NCBI GenBank assembly: GCA_001804805.1
Contig: MHBH01000069.1
Coordinates: 1-64,000 of the forward strand
Origin: Lentisphaerae bacterium GWF2_49_21
GTDB taxonomy: Bacteria; Verrucomicrobiota; Lentisphaeria; Victivallales; GWF2-50-93
Direction of reading: 5' to 3'
DNA: 64,000 bases
Positions within the stretch are counted from its first letter, which is position 1. Every line of letters starts with the position of its first letter. Below the pieces are notes generated by a model. That model made no database searches, was not told the DNA's origin, and worked only from the letters and a program-made list of their open reading frames with translations. This document shows, piece by piece, positions 27,801-33,863 of this stretch. Position numbers and translations under genes: made by a program.

Positions 27801-28551
27801 GGAACTGAAGGAGAAGGCTGAAGCCGCCGAACAGGTCCGCATTGAAAGGGATGATTTCAAGACCAGGCTTTCCCAGAAGATTGCAGAGGTTGAAAACCTG
27901 AAGAAGACAAATACCCAGATCAAGGCTGAAAAGACTGTCACCGTCGAAAAAATTGTCAAGGAACCTGTGCAGGTGAAAGGTAAGCCGATCAATGAAGAGG
28001 AGATCAAGATGCTCGTCAAGGCCGGAGACGAGGCTGACAAGAAAGGCAACAAGGAGGCCGCAATATGGCATTTCGAGAAGGTGCTGTCGACGGATCCTGA
28101 GAATCAACAGGCCCTTTCAAAACTCGCCTTCATTTATTCAGACCGGGGCGATGATGACATGACCCTCAAGTATATCGAACGCTCTCTCTGCTACCAGCCC
28201 TATGATGTCCAGAAGCTCCTCATTGCGGGATTCGCATATATCCGCAAAGGCGAATATTATCTTGCACTCGGAGTCCTCAGCCGCGCGGCCGCACAGGATC
28301 CCAAGAATCCCGAACTCCAGAGATATCTCGGGGTCGCCTGCAGCAATCTCGGCTGGGTGGAAGCCGCTGAAAAACAGTTCAAGACTGCATTCGACCTCGA
28401 CCCCAAGTCCTCCGAATCGGCCTTCAACCTTGCAGTCCTCTATGCCACATGCGAAAAACCGAAGATGGACGAAGCGAGGAAGTGGTACAAGAAAGCCAGG
28501 GAACTCGGAGCCGAAACCGATCCCGGCATGGAGAAACTCTTCAAGGAGTAA
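24889..28551 (+). CDS. Giant exported coiled-coil protein with C-terminal TPR domain and internal duplication
   Basis: The ATG at 24889 is preferred to the one at 24829, because AGGAGG lies 8 nt upstream and a clean signal peptide follows (MKNLVVLLLALFSLISFPAM). The mature protein (about 1200 residues) starts with a short conserved helical module (WLKGFDVFEKAESAEKVGDK...YPKWNSALVEYRL) and a Pro/Ala linker. A coiled coil of about 850 residues, rich in Lys, Glu, Leu and Ala, follows, then four TPRs at the C-terminus (YSDRGDDDMTLKYIERSLCY onward). Two ~244-residue segments of the coiled coil are close copies, and a third, diverged copy lies upstream. It is likely a periplasmic or envelope-spanning structural protein. 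No partner is evident. Confidence 0.8.
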   Translation: MKNLVVLLLALFSLISFPAMAQYSTDEGNAARTLWLKGFDVFEKAESAEKVGDKKNSVSLYKESLSYFQKVKTQYPKWNSALVEYRLKICDRKIQTLTAEPAAPVAVRTPAAPGKTPAPVSAADSEKELKQLRERLSLAEKALRDTQKRLDLTLISLNEARKEAALGIKSKEEIQDVIKEKNDLEKKTALLSEELKRLQEEKDKKVDDSKINEKLDAERKNAQKLKDDNAALLAKNDELKAQHQKVASDKMELDFKVAKITEVQKTFDEKIATASKIVDDLSAKLKSSEKLRTSAESDLKDLQARFEKQKQENDGLSKKLKEIAGNPASSELAKQLQSDNEKLKKELEGVNTILTRETLEKTKLSDEKKEISAKLEKVEAILIDAKKQNTQYSSEVEKLRKKVSETDSVAATYQKNITQLSEENKTLKNEVQSLAGGLDKLSKKEKDYTELSRQYASLEEKSKKMEESAAVLQKDREILKASMEKEKLELQEKLEKGRKEAEELNRKVKDLAENPVAGALAKQLQVENDKMRKDLEALAANAEKETLEKKKLAKDVDSISKKASESEVALESSRKNTTRIFDENKALKTQLEAQAKQIELTKADNENARKDLARNAELAKKYQDLLKTNAENSIKNAELAKMNSELATKQAELVKSIETASKERDDLKAKADSLASGIGKKSESLSKKEDDYMQLAKQYTSLEEKSKKIEESAAAVQKDREILKASMEKEKLELQEKLEKGRKESDELNRKVKELAENPASSALAKQLQVENDKMRKELEAHAANAEKETLAKKKLSTEMDGISKKAAEVEASLESSRKDTTRIFDENKALKTQLEAQSKQIEATKADNENFRKDLTKNAEIAKKYLELIKTNNESSIKNAELAKANAELATKQAELAKGIETASKERDDLKKKADSLAAEISKSSELLSKKDGELKTALKTTSSVKTLDDVRKQLASKNDEIAKLAAQAKELKEKAEAAEQVRIERDDFKTRLSQKIAEVENLKKTNTQIKAEKTVTVEKIVKEPVQVKGKPINEEEIKMLVKAGDEADKKGNKEAAIWHFEKVLSTDPENQQALSKLAFIYSDRGDDDMTLKYIERSLCYQPYDVQKLLIAGFAYIRKGEYYLALGVLSRAAAQDPKNPELQRYLGVACSNLGWVEAAEKQFKTAFDLDPKSSESAFNLAVLYATCEKPKMDEARKWYKKARELGAETDPGMEKLFKE
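26265..27700 (+). repeat. Tandem in-frame duplication with 732-bp period inside the coiled-coil gene
   Basis: Corresponding points such as GAGCAAGAAG recur at 26271 and 27003 (732 bp, 244 codons). Long stretches of DNA are identical or nearly so, for example the segment starting AAGGACAGGGAAATCCTCAA. Being frame-preserving, it lengthens the coiled coil by a whole unit. Confidence 0.85.
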
Positions 28552-28648
28552 ATCTCAGCCACAAAGGCACAGAGGCACAAAGTAGCTCGGACATATCGGC
28601 TCGAATTTAAATGCTAATCTAAGCCAGGCTGACACGATTCAGGCAAAC

Positions 28649-29335
28649 ATGCTCAAGACAATAGCAAAATATATCGTAATAGGACCGTTTCTTTGTCTCA
28701 AGAATTTCAACAATCAAACACTTCACTCTGTCATCTGGAGCGCTGTACAATGGATCGATATCCTGAGTGCTTTTGCATTGCTGGCAACTGTGCTTGCATG
28801 GTTGTTGAGGAAACGCAGGTGCACTAAACTGGATCGCTGGGAAAATCTCCTGCTTCTGTGCTCTGCCATTCAGCTGTTGATCTTAATCTACCTCGCTATC
28901 ACCAATCATATCTGGTTCAATGGTTCATTCCTCGATACCGTGCTTCAATTCATTCGGAGAGTAGCTTCTGAAACAACGCTATGGTGCTGGCTAATCATGG
29001 TCGTCCTGCTCATCCGTGCAAGAATGAAGAATACCGGTCTTTACTGGCAAGCCGCAACACCCATAGCAATACTTGTCGTCTTAGGTAACACCTATGCTTT
29101 TTTCAACGAACACATCATCGTCAGAATACTGGGTTGTGGGTGCAACTTCAACAGTTTCAACGCTAACGACTTCAGCGCATTCTTCTTTGCCATACTGCTG
29201 TTAGCAGTTCTGGCCTTTCTAGCATATGTGTCATCAAAGCTTAAACTCCGAATCCGTTTCCTCTATTTGATTCTTGGTATTCCCCTAATAACACTGCTAG
29301 CATGGTGCAGGCTAATGTTATCCCAATGGCTTTGA
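28649..29335 (+). CDS. Multi-spanning membrane protein of unknown function
   Basis: 228 residues with five or six hydrophobic segments (about 28-50, 65-85, 108-122, 133-150, 175-196, 203-222). No family is recognised. The frame is open with good hydrophobic periodicity but the Shine-Dalgarno sequence is weak (AGGCAAAC region). Only a short space with CACAAAGGCACAGAGGCACA-type repeats separates it from the coiled-coil gene. Confidence 0.55.
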   Translation: MLKTIAKYIVIGPFLCLKNFNNQTLHSVIWSAVQWIDILSAFALLATVLAWLLRKRRCTKLDRWENLLLLCSAIQLLILIYLAITNHIWFNGSFLDTVLQFIRRVASETTLWCWLIMVVLLIRARMKNTGLYWQAATPIAILVVLGNTYAFFNEHIIVRILGCGCNFNSFNANDFSAFFFAILLLAVLAFLAYVSSKLKLRIRFLYLILGIPLITLLAWCRLMLSQWL

Positions 29336-29405
29336 ACAGATGATTGATCATTTTATGAGCGAATGATTTATTGATTCGTCCATCGAAAGGCGAATCTTTC
29401 GGAGT

Positions 29406-29423
29406 GCGCGGTGTCAGCCGCGC
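29406..29423. repeat. GC-rich hairpin resembling the retron msr hairpin
   Basis: GCGCGG and CCGCGC arms around TGTCAG. The flanks and stem (GTGCGCGGTGT...GCCGCGCTT) match the candidate msr hairpin at 33574-33592 read on the minus strand. It may be a dispersed repeat. Confidence 0.5.
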
Positions 29424-29466
29424 TTTGGGATTATAAAAAGCAATTCCGTTTATTAAAAAATAAAGA

Positions 29467-29495
29467 AATCACAGGCAAGATGCCTGTGTTACATT
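29467..29495 (+). repeat. Intergenic hairpin repeat, family B, copy 1
   Basis: 29 bp with a CACAGGC...GCCTGTG stem. It matches 42647-42675 at 25 of 29 positions and ends in the same TNACATT. Confidence 0.7.
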
Positions 29496-29497
29496 TT

Positions 29498-29524
29498 ATA
29501 ATTCCGGGCGCAGACCGGAATTAT
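29498..29524 (-). terminator. Hairpin over the stop codon of the retron helicase gene
   Basis: ATAATTCCGG (29498-29507) and CCGGAATTAT (29515-29524) form a perfect 10-bp stem with a 7-nt loop. The TAA stop of the helicase is inside the stem. This probably marks the end of the retron operon; there is no U-run. Confidence 0.5.
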
Positions 29525-32247
29525 TTCCAGACTGACTTCAGCTTTGCGCGGGCGTCCTGGATGGATTGCTTCTTGCTCTTCGCCTCCGCCAGTACATTCT
29601 CGCCCTCGCCGCGTTTTGCGAATATCGCACGGCCCGGCGACACGTGCAGATTCCATTTGTCGCTGAACAGTTCCGCCTTCATCTTTGAATCCGCAAAACA
29701 GGACGGGAGCGGATGATAGACGGCGATCTTGGTTTCCTTCGTCATCACGAACTTCTTCAGGATTTCAGGAAGCATCTTCGAAAGCCAGTTGTCCTTGCGC
29801 AGCTGTTCCCAGCGCGGAATTATGTAGCGCTGATCATTGAGCGGCCTGAAAAGCTCGTCAATGCATGTCGAGAACAATTCGATGTCTGACTCGTCCTTGC
29901 TGTCCAGGAATATCCTGAAATAATTGTCGGCGCGTCCCGTGATCTTCATCTTGGAATCCCTTTCCTTGAGCATCTCGATTGCTTTCAGCCCCTCAAATAC
30001 GGCAAGGCAGATGTTCTTGATCTTTTCCGAGGTTTCAAGTTCATAGCCGCGCATCTTCCGCAAAGTTCCTGAAACTGCAAAATTCGCAAATGAGTCGTCC
30101 GCCTTGATCTCAAGAGCCTTGATCCGCCGGTTCTCATAAGGTTCGCCTATCCTCCAGTTCTTGCGGGCCTTCATGCGCTGATGGCATCGTTCGAGCATTT
30201 CCGCGTTGAAGATGTGCGCGTTCAATGCGACATCCTCCGGACCTGCCTCCGTCAACGCCGGATGAATGTGCCCAAGTCCGTATTCAATCGCACCGTCATC
30301 GCAGATCCCGTAATAGTTCGAATGCTTCTTTGAGAACCTCGAGTAATCGCTCAGTCCCTTTTCAAATTCCGGAGCCATGCAGACCACATCCCAGATGTTC
30401 GAAGTCTTTTCCGGCCATCCGGGATCGAGCCTTATCGCCCTGCCACGGAGCTGGTTGACAGTCATCTCCGTCGCCGCATTCGTCAGATCGATCAACGTGT
30501 TGGCCGTAAGCGAATCCCATCCTTCTCCGAGAAGACCACGTGTCCCGACAAGACATCGCGTCACTCCCTTCTCGAACAAAGAAGTGATCATTGAAACATA
30601 ATTCCCGGTGTTCCAATCCCTGCCGGAACCGTGTATCCGGTAAAATCCGCCATCAAGCTCTGTTGTCAGATCCGCTACCAGGTTTCTTTCCTTGAACCAT
30701 TTTGAAGCCTCCTCCAAAAACCGTGCCAGGAGATCATCATCTACGATCACGGATTGCCCTGTCACAAGGATCGGATCGAGCACGTCCACGCAATGATTCG
30801 ATGTCAACGTCCGCATCGCTGACACAGCCCCTCCTGACTCTTCGGTCAGCAATTCTGACACTTCCTTTGCGACAATCGCACTTGACCTCTCGAAGTCAGC
30901 GATGACCAGCACTCTTATTTTGACATCCTGATTCTTCAGCTCCTCTGCAAGTATCTCGACAAGGGCGTCCATCTTGGATTTCGACAGGGCGAGGACGCGG
31001 CTGACGGTCGACTGGCAGTTGCGCAGTCCTTTTTCCGTAAGGATATATCCCAATGGACGGAACGCCGCCGACAGCTGCGAATAAAGCTTCCTGTCGTCAT
31101 CGTTCTGGCTGACCAGAAGATATTTTGAAGCGTAGCGGCCTGCGAGATCCGCATTTTCCTCCAAAGAAAGTGTTCCGCCTGCGAAGTTCGCAAGTCCTCG
31201 CGGAACATCTCTGCCAAGTTTCTTGAGATATTTTACCGCCTCGGAAATGAAGACGGAGCGTTTTCTCAAGGTGCTGGTCATTGAGTCCTCGGGAATCCCT
31301 TCCAATTCTCCGGCAAGCCAGCTGGAAAGAGTTTTCCCTGAATGTTTCTCCAGCGATTCAAGGACTTCAGAAAGGTTCGACGAACAGTTGCGGACATAGT
31401 CCAATTCATGTTCGGCAGGTCTCGTGAAATAAACAAGATCCTGATAGGGCGCAAGGGCCCCGTCCCTCACGAATGCCGGAGTCTGCAGGCAGTAGTCAAT
31501 GTCGCCGAGAAGTTCCTTGTGAAGTTCAATCTCCCTGTCAGCAAGATCCTCGGAAGAAGGAGGAGTGGCGGTGAGACCGAGGATGCGCGGCTTGTCAAGA
31601 GTCTTCACCAAGGCAAGCGCGACCTGCGCCCAGTATCCGACCAGATGATGGCATTCGTCGAAGATCAGGACCTTGACGCCCCTGTCCTTGAAGAACGACA
31701 TCAGCCTTGCGGAATCTTCGTTTACCATGGAATCCTTTTCACCGCCATTCGCATTGAAGCGCTTCTGCTTCCATCGGCGCATCAGTGAAAGATAGAATCG
31801 CTCAGGGTTGTTCTGTTCGAAATCTGCCAGCCATGCATTTGTAGATTTCTCATCTTCGCCTTCATCAACTAGCATCTTGCGCCATTCGGAAAGTAGCAGC
31901 AGCCTGTTCTTCTCATCCAGATCCTTAGTCCGGGCAAGCGACTGATAGGTAAGGACGGTCACAGGCATCTTGTCGGAGGGTTCCACGGACGCTATGGGAA
32001 GGCCATCGTCCGCGAGGAAATATTTCGTCTTTTCAATCCACTGCCGCTGGATTGCAGTGGTCGGCGCAAGAACAAGTACCGGCACATTCATCTTCACGGC
32101 GACCATGAGTCCGACAAGGGTTTTCCCGGAGCCTGGCGGGCTGACAATGTAGAGTTTGTCCTCATGGGCCTTGTCACCAAAGACAAGATCTATGATCTGC
32201 TTCTGCGAATTCCGCGGAACGAGGGAACATTTACATTTGGACAACAT
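29521..32247 (-). CDS. SF2 DExH-box helicase, putative retron effector
   Basis: A 908-residue superfamily 2 helicase/ATPase. Visible motifs are I SPPGSGKT (36-43), II DECHH (197-201), III LTATPP (225-230), V GTRGLLGEGWDS (568-579) and VI QLRGRAIRL (599-607). The last ~290 residues are unassigned and contain YFRIFLDSKDESDIE and FRPLNDQRYIIPR; I see no clear nuclease motif. The ATG directly follows the stop of the reverse transcriptase (TAGATG), so the two are one transcriptional unit. By position it occupies the effector slot of a retron. Whether it acts alone, e.g. by unwinding invader DNA, or triggers abortive infection cannot be told. The RecG/RadD-like and restriction-helicase families are alternatives for its origin. 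Confidence 0.85.
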   Translation of the reverse strand: MLSKCKCSLVPRNSQKQIIDLVFGDKAHEDKLYIVSPPGSGKTLVGLMVAVKMNVPVLVLAPTTAIQRQWIEKTKYFLADDGLPIASVEPSDKMPVTVLTYQSLARTKDLDEKNRLLLLSEWRKMLVDEGEDEKSTNAWLADFEQNNPERFYLSLMRRWKQKRFNANGGEKDSMVNEDSARLMSFFKDRGVKVLIFDECHHLVGYWAQVALALVKTLDKPRILGLTATPPSSEDLADREIELHKELLGDIDYCLQTPAFVRDGALAPYQDLVYFTRPAEHELDYVRNCSSNLSEVLESLEKHSGKTLSSWLAGELEGIPEDSMTSTLRKRSVFISEAVKYLKKLGRDVPRGLANFAGGTLSLEENADLAGRYASKYLLVSQNDDDRKLYSQLSAAFRPLGYILTEKGLRNCQSTVSRVLALSKSKMDALVEILAEELKNQDVKIRVLVIADFERSSAIVAKEVSELLTEESGGAVSAMRTLTSNHCVDVLDPILVTGQSVIVDDDLLARFLEEASKWFKERNLVADLTTELDGGFYRIHGSGRDWNTGNYVSMITSLFEKGVTRCLVGTRGLLGEGWDSLTANTLIDLTNAATEMTVNQLRGRAIRLDPGWPEKTSNIWDVVCMAPEFEKGLSDYSRFSKKHSNYYGICDDGAIEYGLGHIHPALTEAGPEDVALNAHIFNAEMLERCHQRMKARKNWRIGEPYENRRIKALEIKADDSFANFAVSGTLRKMRGYELETSEKIKNICLAVFEGLKAIEMLKERDSKMKITGRADNYFRIFLDSKDESDIELFSTCIDELFRPLNDQRYIIPRWEQLRKDNWLSKMLPEILKKFVMTKETKIAVYHPLPSCFADSKMKAELFSDKWNLHVSPGRAIFAKRGEGENVLAEAKSKKQSIQDARAKLKSVWK

Positions 32248-33294
32248 CTAAAGATTTTCCAGGATATTCTTAAGTTTTGCGGCCTGTTCGGGATGGACCG
32301 GCTTCATGAAGGCGGCGTGTCCGAGGAGGAAGGCGATCATTTCATCGTCAGGCTTTTTCTCCTGCGACTGCTTATGCACCATCGCCCGGATTATCCTCCT
32401 GGCCTTACGCGGGACAGAGACTTTGGTATTGACATTCAAGCCTAGGACTTTCTGGCGGGAACCGCTGCGTCTGATGAAGGTTTTCTCATCCGCCACTGCA
32501 AATCCCTCTTTCTGGACTATCTCCTTGAAGACCTTCAGGAATCTCAACATTCTCCCATCACCGGAAAAAACAAGGTCGTCGGCATAGCGTGTATAATTGA
32601 TATTATGTTTCCTGCAGAGTCCTGCAAGGCGTGAATCAAGACGCTTACATACGATGTTGCTGATCGCAGGACTTGTCGGGGCACCCTGCGGAAGTTTCTT
32701 CTGATAACAGCATAATCCTGCGAGCAGGAACGCCTGCTTCTTTGCGATCCCATAGGCCTTGAACATTCCCGCCACCCTCTTGAACGAAATCGTTCCAAAG
32801 AAATCGCGGAGGTCGATTGACAGGACGATACGCTTCCCGACATGCGGTTCCGCGGCGCTGAAAATGGTCCTCCCTTTCACGAAACCATGTGCGGCAGGAT
32901 GGATTTCGATCTGTTCAAGCATTCTTGCAAGTATCCGTTTCTGGATGAACTTGAGTATCGGGGCAGGAACGGAAATTATCCTTGGCGCCTTGCCTTCCCG
33001 TGGAATCTCCTTCTGCTTATACATTTCCTCGGATTTGATTTTACTTAGTACAAATCCCGCCAGAGACGGATCTATCCGGAGCCAGTATGGGAAGAGCGCC
33101 GCAGACAATGTGGTCTGTTCGGCATCATCCTTGTTCTTTTTCAACGATGGCGGAACCGTAAAGGATTTTGGAAGCTTTGTTCCAGGGATACATAAAGTAC
33201 CAGAATAAGTCTTCCATGGACCGAGGATCTTCTCGACCCGGCCATAATTGTATTTGTGGGATTTTTTCCCGAACAGCCAATTCAGCAACCCCAT
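32248..33294 (-). CDS. Retron-type reverse transcriptase
   Basis: 348 residues, the size of a stand-alone retron RT. RT motifs in order: PRIISVPAPILKFIQKRIL (104-122), AHGFVKGRTI (135-144), motif A SIDLRDFF (159-166, catalytic D161), motif B LPQGAPTSPAISN (201-213), catalytic YADD (237-240) and the C-terminal block VLGLNVNTKVSVPRK (283-297). The two retron-diagnostic blocks are present but altered: NAxxH reads SAAEPH (146-151) and VTG reads VLG (283-285). GGAGG lies 5 nt before the ATG. The structured RNA at 33466-33621 is upstream on the same strand, where a retron msr-msd should be. No maturase or endonuclease domain argues against a group II intron, and no DGR repeat is seen. Confidence 0.93.
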   Translation of the reverse strand: MGLLNWLFGKKSHKYNYGRVEKILGPWKTYSGTLCIPGTKLPKSFTVPPSLKKNKDDAEQTTLSAALFPYWLRIDPSLAGFVLSKIKSEEMYKQKEIPREGKAPRIISVPAPILKFIQKRILARMLEQIEIHPAAHGFVKGRTIFSAAEPHVGKRIVLSIDLRDFFGTISFKRVAGMFKAYGIAKKQAFLLAGLCCYQKKLPQGAPTSPAISNIVCKRLDSRLAGLCRKHNINYTRYADDLVFSGDGRMLRFLKVFKEIVQKEGFAVADEKTFIRRSGSRQKVLGLNVNTKVSVPRKARRIIRAMVHKQSQEKKPDDEMIAFLLGHAAFMKPVHPEQAAKLKNILENL

Positions 33295-33362
33295 GACAAC
33301 CTCCGGGAATCGGTAAATTCCAAAATTCAGATTCCAAAATTCAAACAGTAATAAGAATAAAT

Positions 33363-33448
33363 AAAAGAACAGCTCTTGCGAGCTTGACTACCAACAGGCT
33401 CCAAATTGCTTGAATATGTTTGTAGTCAACGTCGCAAGACGTGTTCTT
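33363..33448. repeat. Inverted-repeat element, family D, between retron RNA and RT gene
   Basis: Imperfect ~30-bp inverted arms (AAGAACAGCTCTTGCGAGC on the left, CGCAAGACGTGTTCTT on the right, with TTGACTAC and GTAGTCAA inside) and a loop of about 25 nt. The left 25 bp are identical to 23839-23863. It would form a long hairpin in the RT leader, about 70 nt upstream of the RT start. Confidence 0.7.
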
Positions 33449-33465
33449 CATCTTATGAATAGTGC

Positions 33466-33621
33466 GACGGAGCGGCAGTTTTTACTTGTCAACCATATGG
33501 CATAGCCATTTATAGTCCATGGAGATTAAAAAGAATTTTTAATCTCCTTGGACTAAGCCGGGTAGTAACGCAAGCGCGGCGAAACACCGCGCACGATCTA
33601 AAAATCTACTGCCGCTCCGTC
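33466..33621 (-). ncRNA. Candidate retron msr-msd RNA
   Basis: Read on the minus strand, 5' to 3': a1 GACGGAGCGGCAGT (33608-33621); a hairpin GCGCGG-TGTTTCG-CCGCGC (33574-33592), the likely msr stem-loop; a 20-bp stem with one mismatch and 3-nt loop (33513-33555), the likely msd; a small hairpin ATGGC-TAT-GCCAT (33497-33509); and a2 ACTGCCGCTCCGTC (33466-33479), perfectly complementary to a1 over 14 nt. The 156-nt length, the order, and the position upstream of the RT match known retrons. The msr loop UGUUUCG resembles the UUU-containing loop of the Ec86 msr. Possible branch guanosines are at 33606 and 33598, both in a UAG context just 3' of a1. msDNA production is inferred. Confidence 0.85.
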
Positions 33622-33627
33622 AAGACT

Positions 33628-33636
33628 AATATAGCA
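33628..33636 (-). promoter_or_regulatory. Extended -10 promoter of the retron RNA
   Basis: Minus-strand TGCTATATT fits the TGnTATAAT extended -10 pattern. It predicts initiation near 33621, exactly at the 5' end of a1. No good -35 box is visible. Confidence 0.5.
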
Positions 33637-33734
33637 CTGTCCATTCAAAATTCCCTAAAGAGCTGGCAACCTCGGCAATTTGCAGTAACTTTTAATGTGC
33701 ATGAACTAATATGCCCTTCACAGGGATAAAGCAT

Positions 33735-33802
33735 GTTGGAGTACAAGCTTCAGCTTGAGAAATTCAATGAAGACAAAGACAAGCTAAAGCTTGTACTCCA
33801 AC
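33735..33802. repeat. Long inverted repeat upstream of the membrane glycosyltransferase
   Basis: 23-bp arms (33735-33757 and 33780-33802, core GTTGGAGTACAAGCTT) with one mismatch and a 22-nt spacer. No T-run and no flanking duplication seen. It lies outside the retron RNA, between divergent transcription units; function unknown. Confidence 0.65.
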
Positions 33803-33863
33803 GAACATTGACGCAACACTCGGTTTATTTGCTGTTGCAAACCGTCCAAACAGGTAACCAGTA

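Noticed and set aside
26961-28052. 363-codon frame antisense to the coiled-coil gene
   Set aside because: Its Ser/Phe-rich low-complexity product is the mirror of Lys/Glu-rich codons, and it has no ribosome site or motif. The sense frame has a signal peptide and TPRs.
29521-32247. Type III restriction enzyme subunit
   Set aside because: There is no adjacent methyltransferase and no visible PD-(D/E)xK nuclease motif in the C-terminus.
32248-33294. Group II intron or diversity-generating retroelement
   Set aside because: The RT has no maturase or endonuclease domain, no intron domain V/VI hairpin and no template/variable repeat pair. An upstream a1/a2 RNA fits a retron instead.
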